A stretch of 64,000 nt of DNA from assembly GCF_024298965.1 (NCBI RefSeq), contig NZ_CP085193.1:9672001-9736000 (forward strand), read 5' to 3'. This document shows, piece by piece, positions 51,532 through 60,209 of the stretch (positions are counted from its first letter, which is position 1; every line of letters begins with the position of its first letter). A program made the position numbers and the translations under genes. The DNA is from Streptomyces rapamycinicus NRRL 5491. Its GTDB lineage: Bacteria > Actinomycetota > Actinomycetes > Streptomycetales > Streptomycetaceae. The notes beneath the pieces were generated by a model. That model had not been told where the DNA came from, did not search any database, and worked only from the letters and a program-made list of their open reading frames with translations.

Positions 51532-53535
51532 ATGACCGAAGCCGGAGGGCCCATGGCCGCATCACATCTTCCATTGGCCGCCGCGCCGCTGGTCGTCGGT
51601 TCGTCGACGTTGCGGAACCGGCTGGTCGCCACGGCCCACGCCAGCGGTTTCGTACGGGACGGGCTGCCGGTTGGTGGCGACGCCGAGTACTGGGGCCGTC
51701 TGGCAGCCGGTGGCGCGGCGCTGCTGGTCTGCGGTGGTACGACGGTGGCGCCGGAGTCCGCGCCGCGGCAGGGGAACATCCTCTCGCTCCATCGTCCGGA
51801 GGCGGTCCAGCCGCTGCGGCGGCGGGTGGAGGCCATGCATGCTGAAGGCGCGGTCGCCGTCTGTCAGCTCGTTCATCTTGGCCGGGAGACGCTCGGCGCG
51901 CAGTCGTACTACGCGCCGGTCGCTCCCGCGGCCGTGCGTTCTCCCCGTGAGCCGACGGCGCCGCGTGCTCTGCTCGGCAGCGAGGTCGACGAGGTGGTGG
52001 AGGCGTTCCGCGTATCGTCCGCCCACGCTCTGGAGGCGGGGTTCGACGGGATCGAATTGCACGCCGCTCACGGCTATCTGCTGGAGCAGTTCCTCTCGCC
52101 GCGGACGAACCCGCGCGGTGACGGGCTCGAGGTGCTGGGGCGGGTGATCGCGGCGGTTCGCGGGCTGTCGGCCGACGCGTTGCTGGGCATCCGTTTCAGC
52201 GTCGACGCCTCGGAGGACGTGGCGCTGACGCCGGACGAGCTGGCCGTCCTGCTGCCGGCCGTGGATCCGCTGGTCGACTACGTCAACGTCACCGTCGGGG
52301 TGCGGACCACCTACGTCCGTGACATGGCCACCGAACGCCCCCCGGTGCTGGACGATCTGGCGCGGCTGCGGCCACTTGTCACCCGGCCGCTCGTGGCGTC
52401 CCACGCCTTTCGTACCGCTTCCGCGATCGGCGAGGCCTTGGCGGCCGGAGCCGACCTGGTGGGGATGGCGCGCGCACTCATCGCCGATCCGGACCTGCCG
52501 CGCAAGGTGCTCACCGGACGTGCGGCGGAGGTCCGGCCCTGCGTGGCCTGCAACGAGGACTGCCGGACGTTCGACCCGGTGCTGCTGTGTGTGGTCAACC
52601 CGGACCTCGCGCCGCCCGGCGAACCGCGTCGGCCCGCCGCACCGCTGGTGCGCGCGTGGGACCAGGAACGCGTCACCGGACAGCGCGTGGCCGTCGTGGG
52701 GGCGGGACCGGCGGGCCTGGAGTGCGCGCTGAGTCTCGCCCGCGCCGGGGTGGCGGATGTCGTCCTCTTCGAGGCCGCCGACCGGCTGGGCGGACAGCTC
52801 GCCACGGCGGCTCTGGCGCCCCACCGCACCGGTTGGGCCGCGCTGCTCGGCTTCTACGAACGGGGGCTGTCCGCCGCGGGTGTCGACGTACGTCTGGGGC
52901 GGACCGCGGGGCCGGGCGCCGAACTCGAAGGATTCGACGCCGTGGTGCTGGCCACGGGCGCGGTGGAGACATCGCCGCTACTGGAGACTGGGGCCATGGC
53001 CTCGTCGGTCGCGCTGGCGCGGGGAGTTCCGTCGCTGGCCGGTGCCGCGCAGGTGCTCGTGGCAGACGACGGGTTCGGCTGGTGGCCGGGGTGCGACGTC
53101 GTGGAACTGGCCGTAGCCGCGGGGGTTCCCCGCATCACCTTCGTCACGCCGGGAACGGCCTTCGCCGGGGCGATCCCGCCCGAGAGCCGCGTCCAACTGC
53201 TGGAACGTCTTTCGGGCACCTGCGAACTTGAGATCCTGCCGTTGTGCACGGCGACCGGCATCAGTTCCGAAGGCGTCACCGTCGCTCACCGCACCTCCGG
53301 AGGGACCACCACCGTGCCCGCGGACCGGGTCGTCGTGGTGGGGGAGCGCCGCCCGCGCTCCGCCCTGGACTGCGCCGCCCCCCTGGTACTGACGGTCGGC
53401 GACGCCGTGGTTCCGCGACGTGTGGCGCACGCGATCGCCGAGGGGCGGGAGGCCGCGGTCAGAGTCGCCACCGCTGTACGACAGCGTATGCCGCACAGCC
53501 GGGCTCGACCGTTGCGCCCGGTCATACCAAACTGA
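51532..53535 (+). CDS. OYE-type Fe-S flavoenzyme (2,4-dienoyl-CoA reductase / TMADH-like)
   Basis: The protein has 667 aa with three parts. The FMN barrel (about 1-330) has GGTTVAPESAP, VCQLVHLGRET, FDGIELHAAHGYLLEQFLSP and ADLVGMARALIADP. A 4Fe-4S site has Cys337, Cys340, Cys344 and Cys353 (CVACNEDC...LLCVVNP). An FAD/NAD domain follows with RVAVVGAGPAGLECALSLAR and VVLATGA. This order matches 2,4-dienoyl-CoA reductases and trimethylamine dehydrogenase. Between an alcohol oxidase and an MDR reductase it may reduce an enone intermediate. If the ATG at 51553 is used the protein is 7 residues shorter. Confidence 0.9.
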   Translation: MTEAGGPMAASHLPLAAAPLVVGSSTLRNRLVATAHASGFVRDGLPVGGDAEYWGRLAAGGAALLVCGGTTVAPESAPRQGNILSLHRPEAVQPLRRRVEAMHAEGAVAVCQLVHLGRETLGAQSYYAPVAPAAVRSPREPTAPRALLGSEVDEVVEAFRVSSAHALEAGFDGIELHAAHGYLLEQFLSPRTNPRGDGLEVLGRVIAAVRGLSADALLGIRFSVDASEDVALTPDELAVLLPAVDPLVDYVNVTVGVRTTYVRDMATERPPVLDDLARLRPLVTRPLVASHAFRTASAIGEALAAGADLVGMARALIADPDLPRKVLTGRAAEVRPCVACNEDCRTFDPVLLCVVNPDLAPPGEPRRPAAPLVRAWDQERVTGQRVAVVGAGPAGLECALSLARAGVADVVLFEAADRLGGQLATAALAPHRTGWAALLGFYERGLSAAGVDVRLGRTAGPGAELEGFDAVVLATGAVETSPLLETGAMASSVALARGVPSLAGAAQVLVADDGFGWWPGCDVVELAVAAGVPRITFVTPGTAFAGAIPPESRVQLLERLSGTCELEILPLCTATGISSEGVTVAHRTSGGTTTVPADRVVVVGERRPRSALDCAAPLVLTVGDAVVPRRVAHAIAEGREAAVRVATAVRQRMPHSRARPLRPVIPN

Positions 53536-53539
53536 TATT

Positions 53540-53556
53540 GGTTCAACATGGTTCAA
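53540..53556. repeat. two GGTTCAA direct repeats 10 bp apart
   Basis: GGTTCAA at 53540-53546 and at 53550-53556 lie on the same face of the helix between the Fe-S flavoenzyme and the MDR gene. They resemble the GTTCAA half of the dyad at 49596-49610. A second promoter or regulator site inside the operon is possible. Confidence 0.4.
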
Positions 53557-53620
53557 TTCATGCGCATGAACGATGACAGCGGAAAGGTCGTGTCATGACG
53601 CCCGTCACGGTGGTACCGGC

Positions 53621-54649
53621 ATGATGCGGACTGGACGGGAGATCCGGGTCAGGACGTATCCGGCCGGCAGCGTCAGCCCGGACGACTTCGAGGTGGTCGA
53701 GGTCCCTGTGCCCCGGCCCGGGCCGGGGCAGGTGCTCGTACGCAACACGTGGACATCGGTGGACCCCGGCCTTCGGCTGCGGCTGCGTCCCGACGCGCCC
53801 TCCGGCTACTTCGCCGCATTCGCTCTCGGCCGCGCCATGGACGGCATCATGACAGTGGGGGAGGTGGTGGAGTCCCGGGCCGAGGGCTTCGCCCCGGGTG
53901 ACGTGGTGTGGCACGCCCAGGGCTGGCGCGACTACGCGGTGGTGGACGCGGGTGCCGAGCAGCTCAGCGGACTCGGCACCCTGACACGCCTGGACGTCGA
54001 TGAATGCGAGCCGCAGTGGTATCTCGGCCCGCTGGGCGGTATGGGATTGACGGCCTACGCCGGTCTGCACGTCGTTGACGCGCTACGAGGTGGGGAAACG
54101 GTCTGGGTCTCGGCCGCTGCGGGGGCGGTGGGCAGCTTGGCCGTGCAGATCGCACGGCTCATGGGCAACCGGGTAGTGGCCAGCGCGGGCACCGACGACA
54201 AGGTCGACTGGCTGCGGGACCGCCTGGGCGCCGAGGCCTTCAACTACCGGGCAGGGAACATCGGGGAAAGGCTGGGCGACATCGCGCCCGACGGAATCGA
54301 CGTCTATTTCGACTCTGTCGGAGGGCTCCACCTGGAGGCCGCCCTGTCACACCTGAGGAGGGGTGGGCGCGTAGCGATGTGTGGCTCGATCTCGGAGTAC
54401 GAGTCCGGCCCGGCCGGGCCGCGGAACCTGTTCCTCGCGGTGTCCAAGGACCTGACCCTTCGTGGCTTCCGCGGGAGCGGCAACCTGCGTCTCATGGAGC
54501 AGATGCGGCACCGGATGACCGGGTGGCTTCGCAGCGGCGAGCTGGATTATCGCGAGACGGTTTTCACGGGTCTGGAGTCGGCTCCGCATGCGCTGACGGA
54601 GATGATCGCTGGCCGAACGGCTGGAAAGACGCTCGTCAGCCTCGGCTGA
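53621..54649 (+). CDS. MDR-family NADPH-dependent oxidoreductase (prostaglandin reductase-like)
   Basis: The protein has 342 aa from the ATG at 53621. VEVPVPRPGPGQVLVRNTWTSVDPGLRLRL is the N-terminal MDR domain without zinc ligands. LGGMGLTAYAGL and VWVSAAAGAVGSLAVQIARLMG form the cofactor domain, and VYFDSVGG and GRVAMCGSISEYE are family motifs. These enzymes reduce alpha,beta-unsaturated ketones with NADPH. In line with the GMC oxidase and OYE-type genes upstream (86 nt) it suggests stepwise oxidation and reduction of an unsaturated alcohol or terpenoid. The substrate is not known. Confidence 0.9.
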   Translation: MMRTGREIRVRTYPAGSVSPDDFEVVEVPVPRPGPGQVLVRNTWTSVDPGLRLRLRPDAPSGYFAAFALGRAMDGIMTVGEVVESRAEGFAPGDVVWHAQGWRDYAVVDAGAEQLSGLGTLTRLDVDECEPQWYLGPLGGMGLTAYAGLHVVDALRGGETVWVSAAAGAVGSLAVQIARLMGNRVVASAGTDDKVDWLRDRLGAEAFNYRAGNIGERLGDIAPDGIDVYFDSVGGLHLEAALSHLRRGGRVAMCGSISEYESGPAGPRNLFLAVSKDLTLRGFRGSGNLRLMEQMRHRMTGWLRSGELDYRETVFTGLESAPHALTEMIAGRTAGKTLVSLG

Positions 54650-54675
54650 CTCGATGGATGAGGCGAGGCCGCGCG

Positions 54676-54927
54676 ATGGCGACATTCAGTCGGAGGCGCT
54701 TCTTCTCGGCCGCCCTGCTGAGCGAGACCGTGGACCTGAGCGGCTACCGGAGGGATATCCCACGGACGTAGGTCCACCTTACCCGGGACCAGTGTTACGT
54801 CGAGGAACCGCGGCAGCGATCCATCGCGTTGCTCCGGGCGGAGGTCATCGACCTCGACACCGGTCACCTGGCAATGATCAGCGCGCCGGGAAAGCTCGCC
54901 GCCGTCCTCAACACCGTTCACGGCTGA
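54676..54927 (+). pseudogene. alpha/beta-hydrolase C-terminal remnant with in-frame TAG
   Basis: The frame reads RRRFFSAALLSETVDLSGYR, then IPRT, a TAG (54769-54771), and continues in phase as VHLTRDQCYVEE, LLRAEVIDLDTGHLAMISAP and KLAAVLNTVHG. This is the end of a lid-type alpha/beta hydrolase with the catalytic His in the TGH segment. A Tyr is expected where the TAG stands. The nucleophile half is missing, so the gene is dead. Confidence 0.6.
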
Positions 54928-55080
54928 GCTGACCTGATGATGGGCACCGCGCGGAGCTGGCCCACCGGCCTGCTCGCGCATGGCGGCGGCAACAAACGCC
55001 CAGCTCAGCGGCTGCAGTGCGGGGCCTTGGCGGCTCGGTAGGTGCGATCCATCCGGGTCCCGGGAGGCCCTGGGCCGGGT

Positions 55081-55773
55081 CTATGGCAGCTGGTGCAGTG
55101 AGCTGAGCGCGTCGTCGTACGAGGCGAACAGCAGGGCGATGGCCATGGCGCCGGGGTCGGGCACTCCGCGCGCGTGGTCGCCCGTATAGCTGGCGCGGCC
55201 GCGCCGGGCGCGCAGATCGGTGGTGGCGCGGGCGCCTTCGTGGGCGGCCGCCGCCGCCTGGTGGAGCGACTGGCCGGGCTCGGTGTCCGGGGCGCATTCT
55301 GCGAGCGCCAGTGCGGCCGGGACGAGTGCGTCGACCAGTGTCTTGTCGCCGACCTCGGCCTCGCCGACCCGCTGGATGGCGGCCGCGCCGGCGGCGGTAC
55401 CCGCGGCCAGTTCGCGGGTGCCCGCAGTGGCGGGGTTGGTGGCGACGGCGGTGGCGAGTTCCTGGAGCAGCAGTCCGAACAGCGGGCCGCTGGTGCCGCC
55501 CACGTCGTCGAGGAAGACCCGTGCCGCCGTGGCGAGCGGCACGGCGGGGGAGTCCCGGCCGGCGGGCGGGGCGTCGGACAGCGCGTCGAGCGCCCGGCGC
55601 ACCCCTGCCATCCCGCCCGCGAGATTGGTGCCGAAGTCACCGTCGCCGGCCCGCTGGTCGAGGGCGGTCAGTTCGGGTTCCACCGATTCGGCCGTGGTGG
55701 CGAAGCGGCTGAGCCAGGCTGCGGTGGTGTCATACGTGAGGTGGTGTGGGGCGGACGTCGGCGTCGCTGACAT
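55081..55773 (-). CDS. dhaL: dihydroxyacetone kinase subunit DhaL-like protein
   Basis: The protein has 230 aa from the ATG at 55773. ELTALDQRAGDGDFGTNLAGGM contains the GDGDxG motif that binds ADP-Mg. DVGGTSGPLFGLLL and GDKTLVDALVPA follow; both are DhaL hallmarks. It pairs with DhaK 92 nt upstream in the same direction. No DhaM phosphotransferase gene is seen, so it probably belongs to the ATP-dependent class that phosphorylates dihydroxyacetone or a tetrulose such as erythrulose. Confidence 0.88.
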   Translation of the reverse strand: MSATPTSAPHHLTYDTTAAWLSRFATTAESVEPELTALDQRAGDGDFGTNLAGGMAGVRRALDALSDAPPAGRDSPAVPLATAARVFLDDVGGTSGPLFGLLLQELATAVATNPATAGTRELAAGTAAGAAAIQRVGEAEVGDKTLVDALVPAALALAECAPDTEPGQSLHQAAAAAHEGARATTDLRARRGRASYTGDHARGVPDPGAMAIALLFASYDDALSSLHQLP

Positions 55774-55865
55774 GGCGGAGGACTCCTCGGGAATCTGTGG
55801 TCGTGCGGTCGGCATCATGTGCGGCGGTCCCGCCGCTCGGGGCCGTTCGGCCGGTCGTGAACGGG

Positions 55866-56864
55866 TCACAGCGGCCAGGCGGGGGTGCGGGCAGGCGCGT
55901 CCCACAGCCGCAGCAGTTCGTCGTCGGTGGCGAGCAGGGACAGCGAGAAGCCGCGCATGTCGAGGGCGCTGACCAGCGTTCCGGTCAGGGACCGGTCGAG
56001 GGCGACGCCGGTATCGTCCAGAGCCGCGGTGAGGGCGTGATGGATGCCGTACAGCTCCAGGGAGGTCGTCGCGCCGAGCCCGTTGACCAGGGCGAGCACA
56101 CGTGGCCGAGGGGTGTCGGGCAGCGCGGCCAGCAGCCGGGTGGTCATCGTCCGGACGAGTTGGCCGAGCGGCATGACGGGGGTGGTGCCCTCGGCGCGCT
56201 CACCGTGGATGCCGACGCCGAACTCCAGGACGTCGTCGGGCAGTTCGAAGGCCCGGCCCCCGGTTCCTGGCGTGGTGTGGGCGGCGGAGGCGACGGCCAG
56301 GCTGCGGGAGCGCCGGGCCACCTCGGCGCCGAGTGCGGCGAGTTCGTCCAGTCCGCGTCCCTCGTCGGCGGCGGCGCCGAGGATCTTCTCCACGATCAGG
56401 GTCGCGCCGGTCCCGCGCCGGCCCACCACGATGTCCTCGGAGTCGGTGGCGAGGTCGTCGTCCACCAGGACGCGGGCGCAGGGTATTTGCTCGTGGGCGA
56501 GGCGTTCGGCGGCGATGCCGAAGTTGATGCGGTCGCCGGTGTAGTTCTTGACGATGTGCAGCACCCCGCCGGGTCCGGCGACGGCGCGGCTGGCCTCGAA
56601 GATCTGCCGGTTGTGGGGCGAGGCGAAGATCCGGCCGGGGCATGCGGCGTCCAGCATCCCGGCCCCGATGAACCCCGCGTGCAGCGGCTCATGGCCGGAA
56701 CCGCCTCCCGAGACCAGCCCGACCCGGCGCTCGGGGGAGCGGTTACGGGTGCGCAGATAACCGTGGTCGGGGTGGTGGCTGACGAGGTCGGCGTGGGCGG
56801 AGGCGAATCCGGCGAGGGCGTCGGCGACGATCGACTCGGCCGAGTCGGCGAAGTAGCGCGGCAT
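55866..56864 (-). CDS. dhaK: dihydroxyacetone kinase subunit DhaK-like protein
   Basis: The protein has 332 aa. VGLVSGGGSGHEPLHAGFIG (residues 48-67) is the substrate-site motif. His220 in FGVGIHGE is the residue that binds the ketone covalently as a hemiaminal. HIVKNYTGDRINFGIA is another DhaK motif. It is followed by DhaL. Its neighbours are an MHS-type transporter and a DHDPS-type lyase, so the unit probably degrades a sugar acid or ketose; glycerol metabolism is less likely because no glycerol dehydrogenase is present. Confidence 0.9.
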   Translation of the reverse strand: MPRYFADSAESIVADALAGFASAHADLVSHHPDHGYLRTRNRSPERRVGLVSGGGSGHEPLHAGFIGAGMLDAACPGRIFASPHNRQIFEASRAVAGPGGVLHIVKNYTGDRINFGIAAERLAHEQIPCARVLVDDDLATDSEDIVVGRRGTGATLIVEKILGAAADEGRGLDELAALGAEVARRSRSLAVASAAHTTPGTGGRAFELPDDVLEFGVGIHGERAEGTTPVMPLGQLVRTMTTRLLAALPDTPRPRVLALVNGLGATTSLELYGIHHALTAALDDTGVALDRSLTGTLVSALDMRGFSLSLLATDDELLRLWDAPARTPAWPL

Positions 56865-56972
56865 GGTGGTGACTTCCCTGACGAGGTGAGGGCAAGGACG
56901 AGGTGCGGGCGGGCGGAGGGTTCCGCTCGACCCCCATGGTGAGGGGAGCGGGCGGGAGGGCTCCGGACGCGC

Positions 56973-58328
56973 TCATTCCGCGGCGGTGGGCGCACCTCCG
57001 GGGCGCCACCGCAGAGGCCGGTGGTCACCGCGCCGCAGGGCGAGGGTGCACACCCCCGACAGCAGTACGACGCCCACGGCGTAGAGGCAGACACCGGTCG
57101 GGCTTCCGTCGAAGGCGGTGATCAGCGCGGTGCCCAGCAGAGGTGACAGACCCCCGCCCAGCGTGGCGCCGACCTGCTGGCTGACGGACAGACCGGTGTA
57201 CCGCAGGGCGACCGGGTAGAGGTTGGCGAACAGCGCGCCCTGGGCGCCGTACATCGCGCCGTGCCCGATCGCCAGGCCCAGCGTCATCGCGAGGGTGATC
57301 AGAACCGGGTCGCGGGTCTGGACGAGCAGGAAGAACGGCACGATCAGCAGCGCCTGGAAGAGGGCGCCGCCCACATAGACCAGTCGGCGTCCGACGCGGT
57401 CGGAGAGCGCCCCGAACAGCGGGAGGGCCAGACACTCCAGCGCACAGGCGATGAGGATGGCGATGAGCACCGGCTGCTTGCCCACGCCGAGTTCATCCGT
57501 CGCGTAGGCGAGCGCCACGACGTAGTAGACGTTGAACAGACCGCTCTCCGCGATCTTGGCGATGATCGAGCAGCCCACCGAGCCCAGATGGCCGTCGGCC
57601 AGCCCGCGCAGCGGGATCTTCCGCACCTCGCGGTCGGCGCGCAGCTTCCGGAACTCCGGGCTCTCGCTCAGGGTGAAGCGCAGATACAGCCCGAGGCCGA
57701 CCAGCACGATGCTGGCGAGGAACGGGATCCGCCAGCCCCAGGCGTCGAAGGAGGTCTCGGACATGGTGGCGCTGAGTACGCTCACCAGACCGACCGGCAG
57801 CAGGACCCCGGCCGGGGTCCCGATGTGCACCAGGCTGGTGTACAGGCCCTGCCGTTCACGCGGGGCGTACTCCAGCGCCATGAGCACCCCGCCGCCGTAC
57901 TCACCGCCCATGCCGAGCCCCTGGATCAGCCGGATGAGGACCAGCAGGATCGGCGCGGCGATGCCGGTGGTGTCGTAGGAGGGCAGGAGGCCGATGCAGA
58001 AGGTGCCCAGGCCCATCAGCAGCAAGGTGGTCACCAGGACGGTCTTGCGGCCGAGCCGGTCCCCGAAGTGGCCGAAGACAACGCCGCCGAGCGGGCGGGC
58101 GAGATAGCCGACGAAGAAGGTGGAGAACGCCGCCAGGGTCCCGACCGCGTCGTTCACCGAGGGGAAGAAGACGTGGTCGAAGACGAGGGCCGCGGTGGTG
58201 GCGTAGAGCGTGAAGTCGTAGTACTCGACGGTCGTGCCGAGGGCGCTGGCGACGGCGACCCGCCGGGCGGCGGTGCGGTCGGCGCCGGGAAGCGTCGTCC
58301 GACTCAATGCTGAGGCAGGGGTGAGCAT
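56973..58328 (-). CDS. MFS transporter, metabolite:H+ symporter (MHS) type
   Basis: The protein has 451 aa with twelve predicted membrane helices. ALGTTVEYYDFTLYATTAAL is the MHS start, YLARPLGGVVFGHFGDRLGRK is the loop 2-3 motif with GHFGDRxGRK, and LIRLIQGLGMGGEYGGG follows. The group imports shikimate, citrate, proline-betaine or 2-oxoglutarate-type solutes. It is divergent from the DHDPS-like lyase and shares with it a region holding a TCTGA/TCAGA dyad, so it is likely induced together with the kinase and lyase. Confidence 0.9.
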   Translation of the reverse strand: MLTPASALSRTTLPGADRTAARRVAVASALGTTVEYYDFTLYATTAALVFDHVFFPSVNDAVGTLAAFSTFFVGYLARPLGGVVFGHFGDRLGRKTVLVTTLLLMGLGTFCIGLLPSYDTTGIAAPILLVLIRLIQGLGMGGEYGGGVLMALEYAPRERQGLYTSLVHIGTPAGVLLPVGLVSVLSATMSETSFDAWGWRIPFLASIVLVGLGLYLRFTLSESPEFRKLRADREVRKIPLRGLADGHLGSVGCSIIAKIAESGLFNVYYVVALAYATDELGVGKQPVLIAILIACALECLALPLFGALSDRVGRRLVYVGGALFQALLIVPFFLLVQTRDPVLITLAMTLGLAIGHGAMYGAQGALFANLYPVALRYTGLSVSQQVGATLGGGLSPLLGTALITAFDGSPTGVCLYAVGVVLLSGVCTLALRRGDHRPLRWRPGGAPTAAE

Positions 58329-58338
58329 CCGAGTCCTC

Positions 58339-58352
58339 TCTGATATTTCAGA
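58339..58352. promoter_or_regulatory. palindrome TCTGA-N4-TCAGA, probable GntR/FCD operator
   Basis: The dyad lies 11 nt upstream of the MFS start and about 100 nt upstream of the lyase. FCD-type GntR regulators bind short dyads of this size. The GntR gene at 59375 lies directly after the lyase, so it is the obvious candidate to bind here. Confidence 0.5.
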
Positions 58353-58454
58353 TTCCAGATGCTAGGCTTGCGTCATGGGTTCCGTCCAGGGATCAGCGCC
58401 CCGGAATCACCGCAGACGGCGCTCGCGGGGCCGTCGACACACGAGGGAGACAAC

Positions 58455-59345
58455 GTGACACTCGATCTGCACGGGATCATCTCGACCGTGGTGACCCCCT
58501 TCGACGGCGATGACCAGGTGGATCTGGACCTGCTCGGCCCCGAGATCCAGTACCTGCTGGACTCCGGCGTCACGGCCATCTGTGCGTGCGGCAGCACCGG
58601 TGAGGGCCACGCCCTGTCGGCAGAGGAGAGCGCCGCGATCTGCGCCCGGGTCGTCAAGGAGGTGGACGGCCGGGTCCCGGTGATCGGCGGCGTCATCCAG
58701 AACTCCACGGCGGAGGCCATCCGTTACGGCCAGGCACTCAAGGAAGCCGGGGTGGACGCCCTTCAAGTCACCCCGGTCCACTATGTCTTCGCCCCCGACG
58801 CGGACCAGACCGTCGACTACTTTCGCCGCATCGGCTCCGTGGTGGGCCTGCCGATCGTCGTCTACAACGTGGTGCCCTGGGCGCTGGTCCCGGTGGACGT
58901 CATCGAGCGGCTCGGCGACGTCCCGGAGGTGATCGCGGTCAAGCAGAGCGGCGGCGACATGCATCTGCTCGCCGATCTGCTGCACCGCGTCCGGGACCGC
59001 TTCACGATCCTCGCCGCCCTCGACGACCTGCACTACCCGGCGTTCGCCATGGGCGCCCATGGCGCGCTCGCCGCCATCCCCACCGTCACCCCCCGGCTCA
59101 GCGTGGAGCTGTGGGAGGCCGTCCGGCGCGGGGACCACGGTGAGGCGCTGCGCCTCCACAACGTCATACTGGGGGTCTGGCGCGCGATCGACGGCCCCAA
59201 CCTGCCGGCCAGGCTCAAGGCGGCCCTGAAGCTTCAGGGCCGCGACGGCGGCCTGCCGCGCCACCCGTTCACTCCCGCGACAGACGAGGAGCGCGCCGTC
59301 ATCGCCGACGCCCTGGGGAAGGCCGGTCTGCTGACGGCTCCTTGA
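58455..59345 (+). CDS. dihydrodipicolinate synthase (DapA)-family lyase/aldolase
   Basis: The protein has 296 aa from the GTG at 58455, which follows GAGGGAGACAAC. IISTVVTPFDGDDQVDLDLL opens the barrel. CGSTGEGHALSAEES is the GxxGE motif, Tyr137 lies in VVYNVVPW, and Lys163 in IAVKQSGGD forms the Schiff base. The substrates of such paralogues are 2-keto acids (KDG, KDPG, 4-hydroxy-2-oxoglutarate). Here it is linked with DhaK/L, an organic-acid transporter and GntR, so a sugar-acid pathway is more likely than lysine biosynthesis. Confidence 0.9.
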   Translation: MTLDLHGIISTVVTPFDGDDQVDLDLLGPEIQYLLDSGVTAICACGSTGEGHALSAEESAAICARVVKEVDGRVPVIGGVIQNSTAEAIRYGQALKEAGVDALQVTPVHYVFAPDADQTVDYFRRIGSVVGLPIVVYNVVPWALVPVDVIERLGDVPEVIAVKQSGGDMHLLADLLHRVRDRFTILAALDDLHYPAFAMGAHGALAAIPTVTPRLSVELWEAVRRGDHGEALRLHNVILGVWRAIDGPNLPARLKAALKLQGRDGGLPRHPFTPATDEERAVIADALGKAGLLTAP

Positions 59346-59374
59346 CCGGACCGCGATCGTAGAAGGTGAGCTCG

Positions 59375-60091
59375 ATGAACCCCCCGACCCCGTCCCCTCC
59401 GACCGCTTCTCCGCTCGGCGCGCCCGAGCAGCCGGTGGTGGTGGAAAAGCTGCCCGACCAGATCTATCGCGTGCTACGGCACCGGATCGTGCACGGCCGG
59501 ATGAGGGCGGGCTCGCGGATCGCCATCAACGACCTCACCGAGGAGTTCGGCACGTCCAAGACGCCGGTGCGCGAGGCGCTCAACCGGCTGGAGTACGACC
59601 AGCTCATCATCACCCGCCCCCGGTCGGGCACCTTCGTGGTCCAGCCGACGGCCGACGATGTGGTCGAGGTGTGCCAGCTGCGCAAGGGCATCGAGTGGGT
59701 GGCCACCGGTCTGTCGGCCCGGACGATGCCCGAGGCGCTGCTGCGTGAGCTGCGCGAGGAGATCGTGACGGCCAAGCGCCATGCGGACGAGGGGGATTTC
59801 GAGCCCTTCTTCGAGAGCGACTTCCGGCTGCACAACCTGATCGTGACCCACGCGGGCAACACCCGCCTGGTGCGGGCGCGCAGTTCGGTCGAGCCGTTCG
59901 TCCAGTGGCTGCGGGTCCTGGGCGCCACCGGCCCGCACCGCATCGCCGGGTCCACCCGCCGCCATCTGGAGATCGTCGACGCGATGCTGGACCGGGACGC
60001 GGAGGCCGCCATGGCCGCCGCGGCGCTCCATGTCGACGAGGTGCAGCAGTGGACGGTGGAGGACCTCGGCGGCGCGCTGGGCGGCGACTGA
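59375..60091 (+). CDS. GntR-family (FCD domain) transcriptional regulator
   Basis: The protein has 238 aa from the ATG at 59375, where GAAGGTGAG provides the site (a GTG at 59366 would add three residues). QIYRVLRHRIVHGRMRAGSR and LTEEFGTSKTPVREALNRLE form the winged helix. The C-terminal FCD domain contains metal-site residues in SDFRLHNLI, THAGN and RRHLEIVDAM. It probably senses a sugar acid and controls the transporter, kinase and lyase genes around it through the dyad at 58339. Confidence 0.9.
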   Translation: MNPPTPSPPTASPLGAPEQPVVVEKLPDQIYRVLRHRIVHGRMRAGSRIAINDLTEEFGTSKTPVREALNRLEYDQLIITRPRSGTFVVQPTADDVVEVCQLRKGIEWVATGLSARTMPEALLRELREEIVTAKRHADEGDFEPFFESDFRLHNLIVTHAGNTRLVRARSSVEPFVQWLRVLGATGPHRIAGSTRRHLEIVDAMLDRDAEAAMAAAALHVDEVQQWTVEDLGGALGGD

Positions 60092-60111
60092 CCGCCGCGC
60101 GCGACGCGCCG

Positions 60112-60150
60112 GGCCCCGCCGGACAGGGATTGGTCCTGACCGGCGGGGCC
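60112..60150 (+). terminator. hairpin terminator after the GntR gene
   Basis: An 11-bp perfect stem (GGCCCCGCCGG and its reverse complement) with additional CAGG/CCTG pairs in the loop region follows the GntR stop by 20 nt. Confidence 0.7.
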
Positions 60151-60172
60151 TTCGTATGCGCGGCACCGCTGC

Positions 60173-60206
60173 TTGACAATGAACTCAAGCAACTGCTTGA
60201 GTTCAT
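60173..60206 (+). promoter_or_regulatory. TetR promoter with a perfect 28-bp palindromic operator
   Basis: TTGACA (60173-60178) is followed at once by the dyad ATGAACTCAAGCA, two bases, and its exact reverse complement (60179-60206). The dyad ends 3 nt before the GTG of the TetR gene and covers the -10 position and transcription start. Autorepression is therefore very likely. GCTTGACA recurs in front of the SnoaL-like gene (60888-60895). Confidence 0.7.
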
Positions 60207-60209
60207 GCC

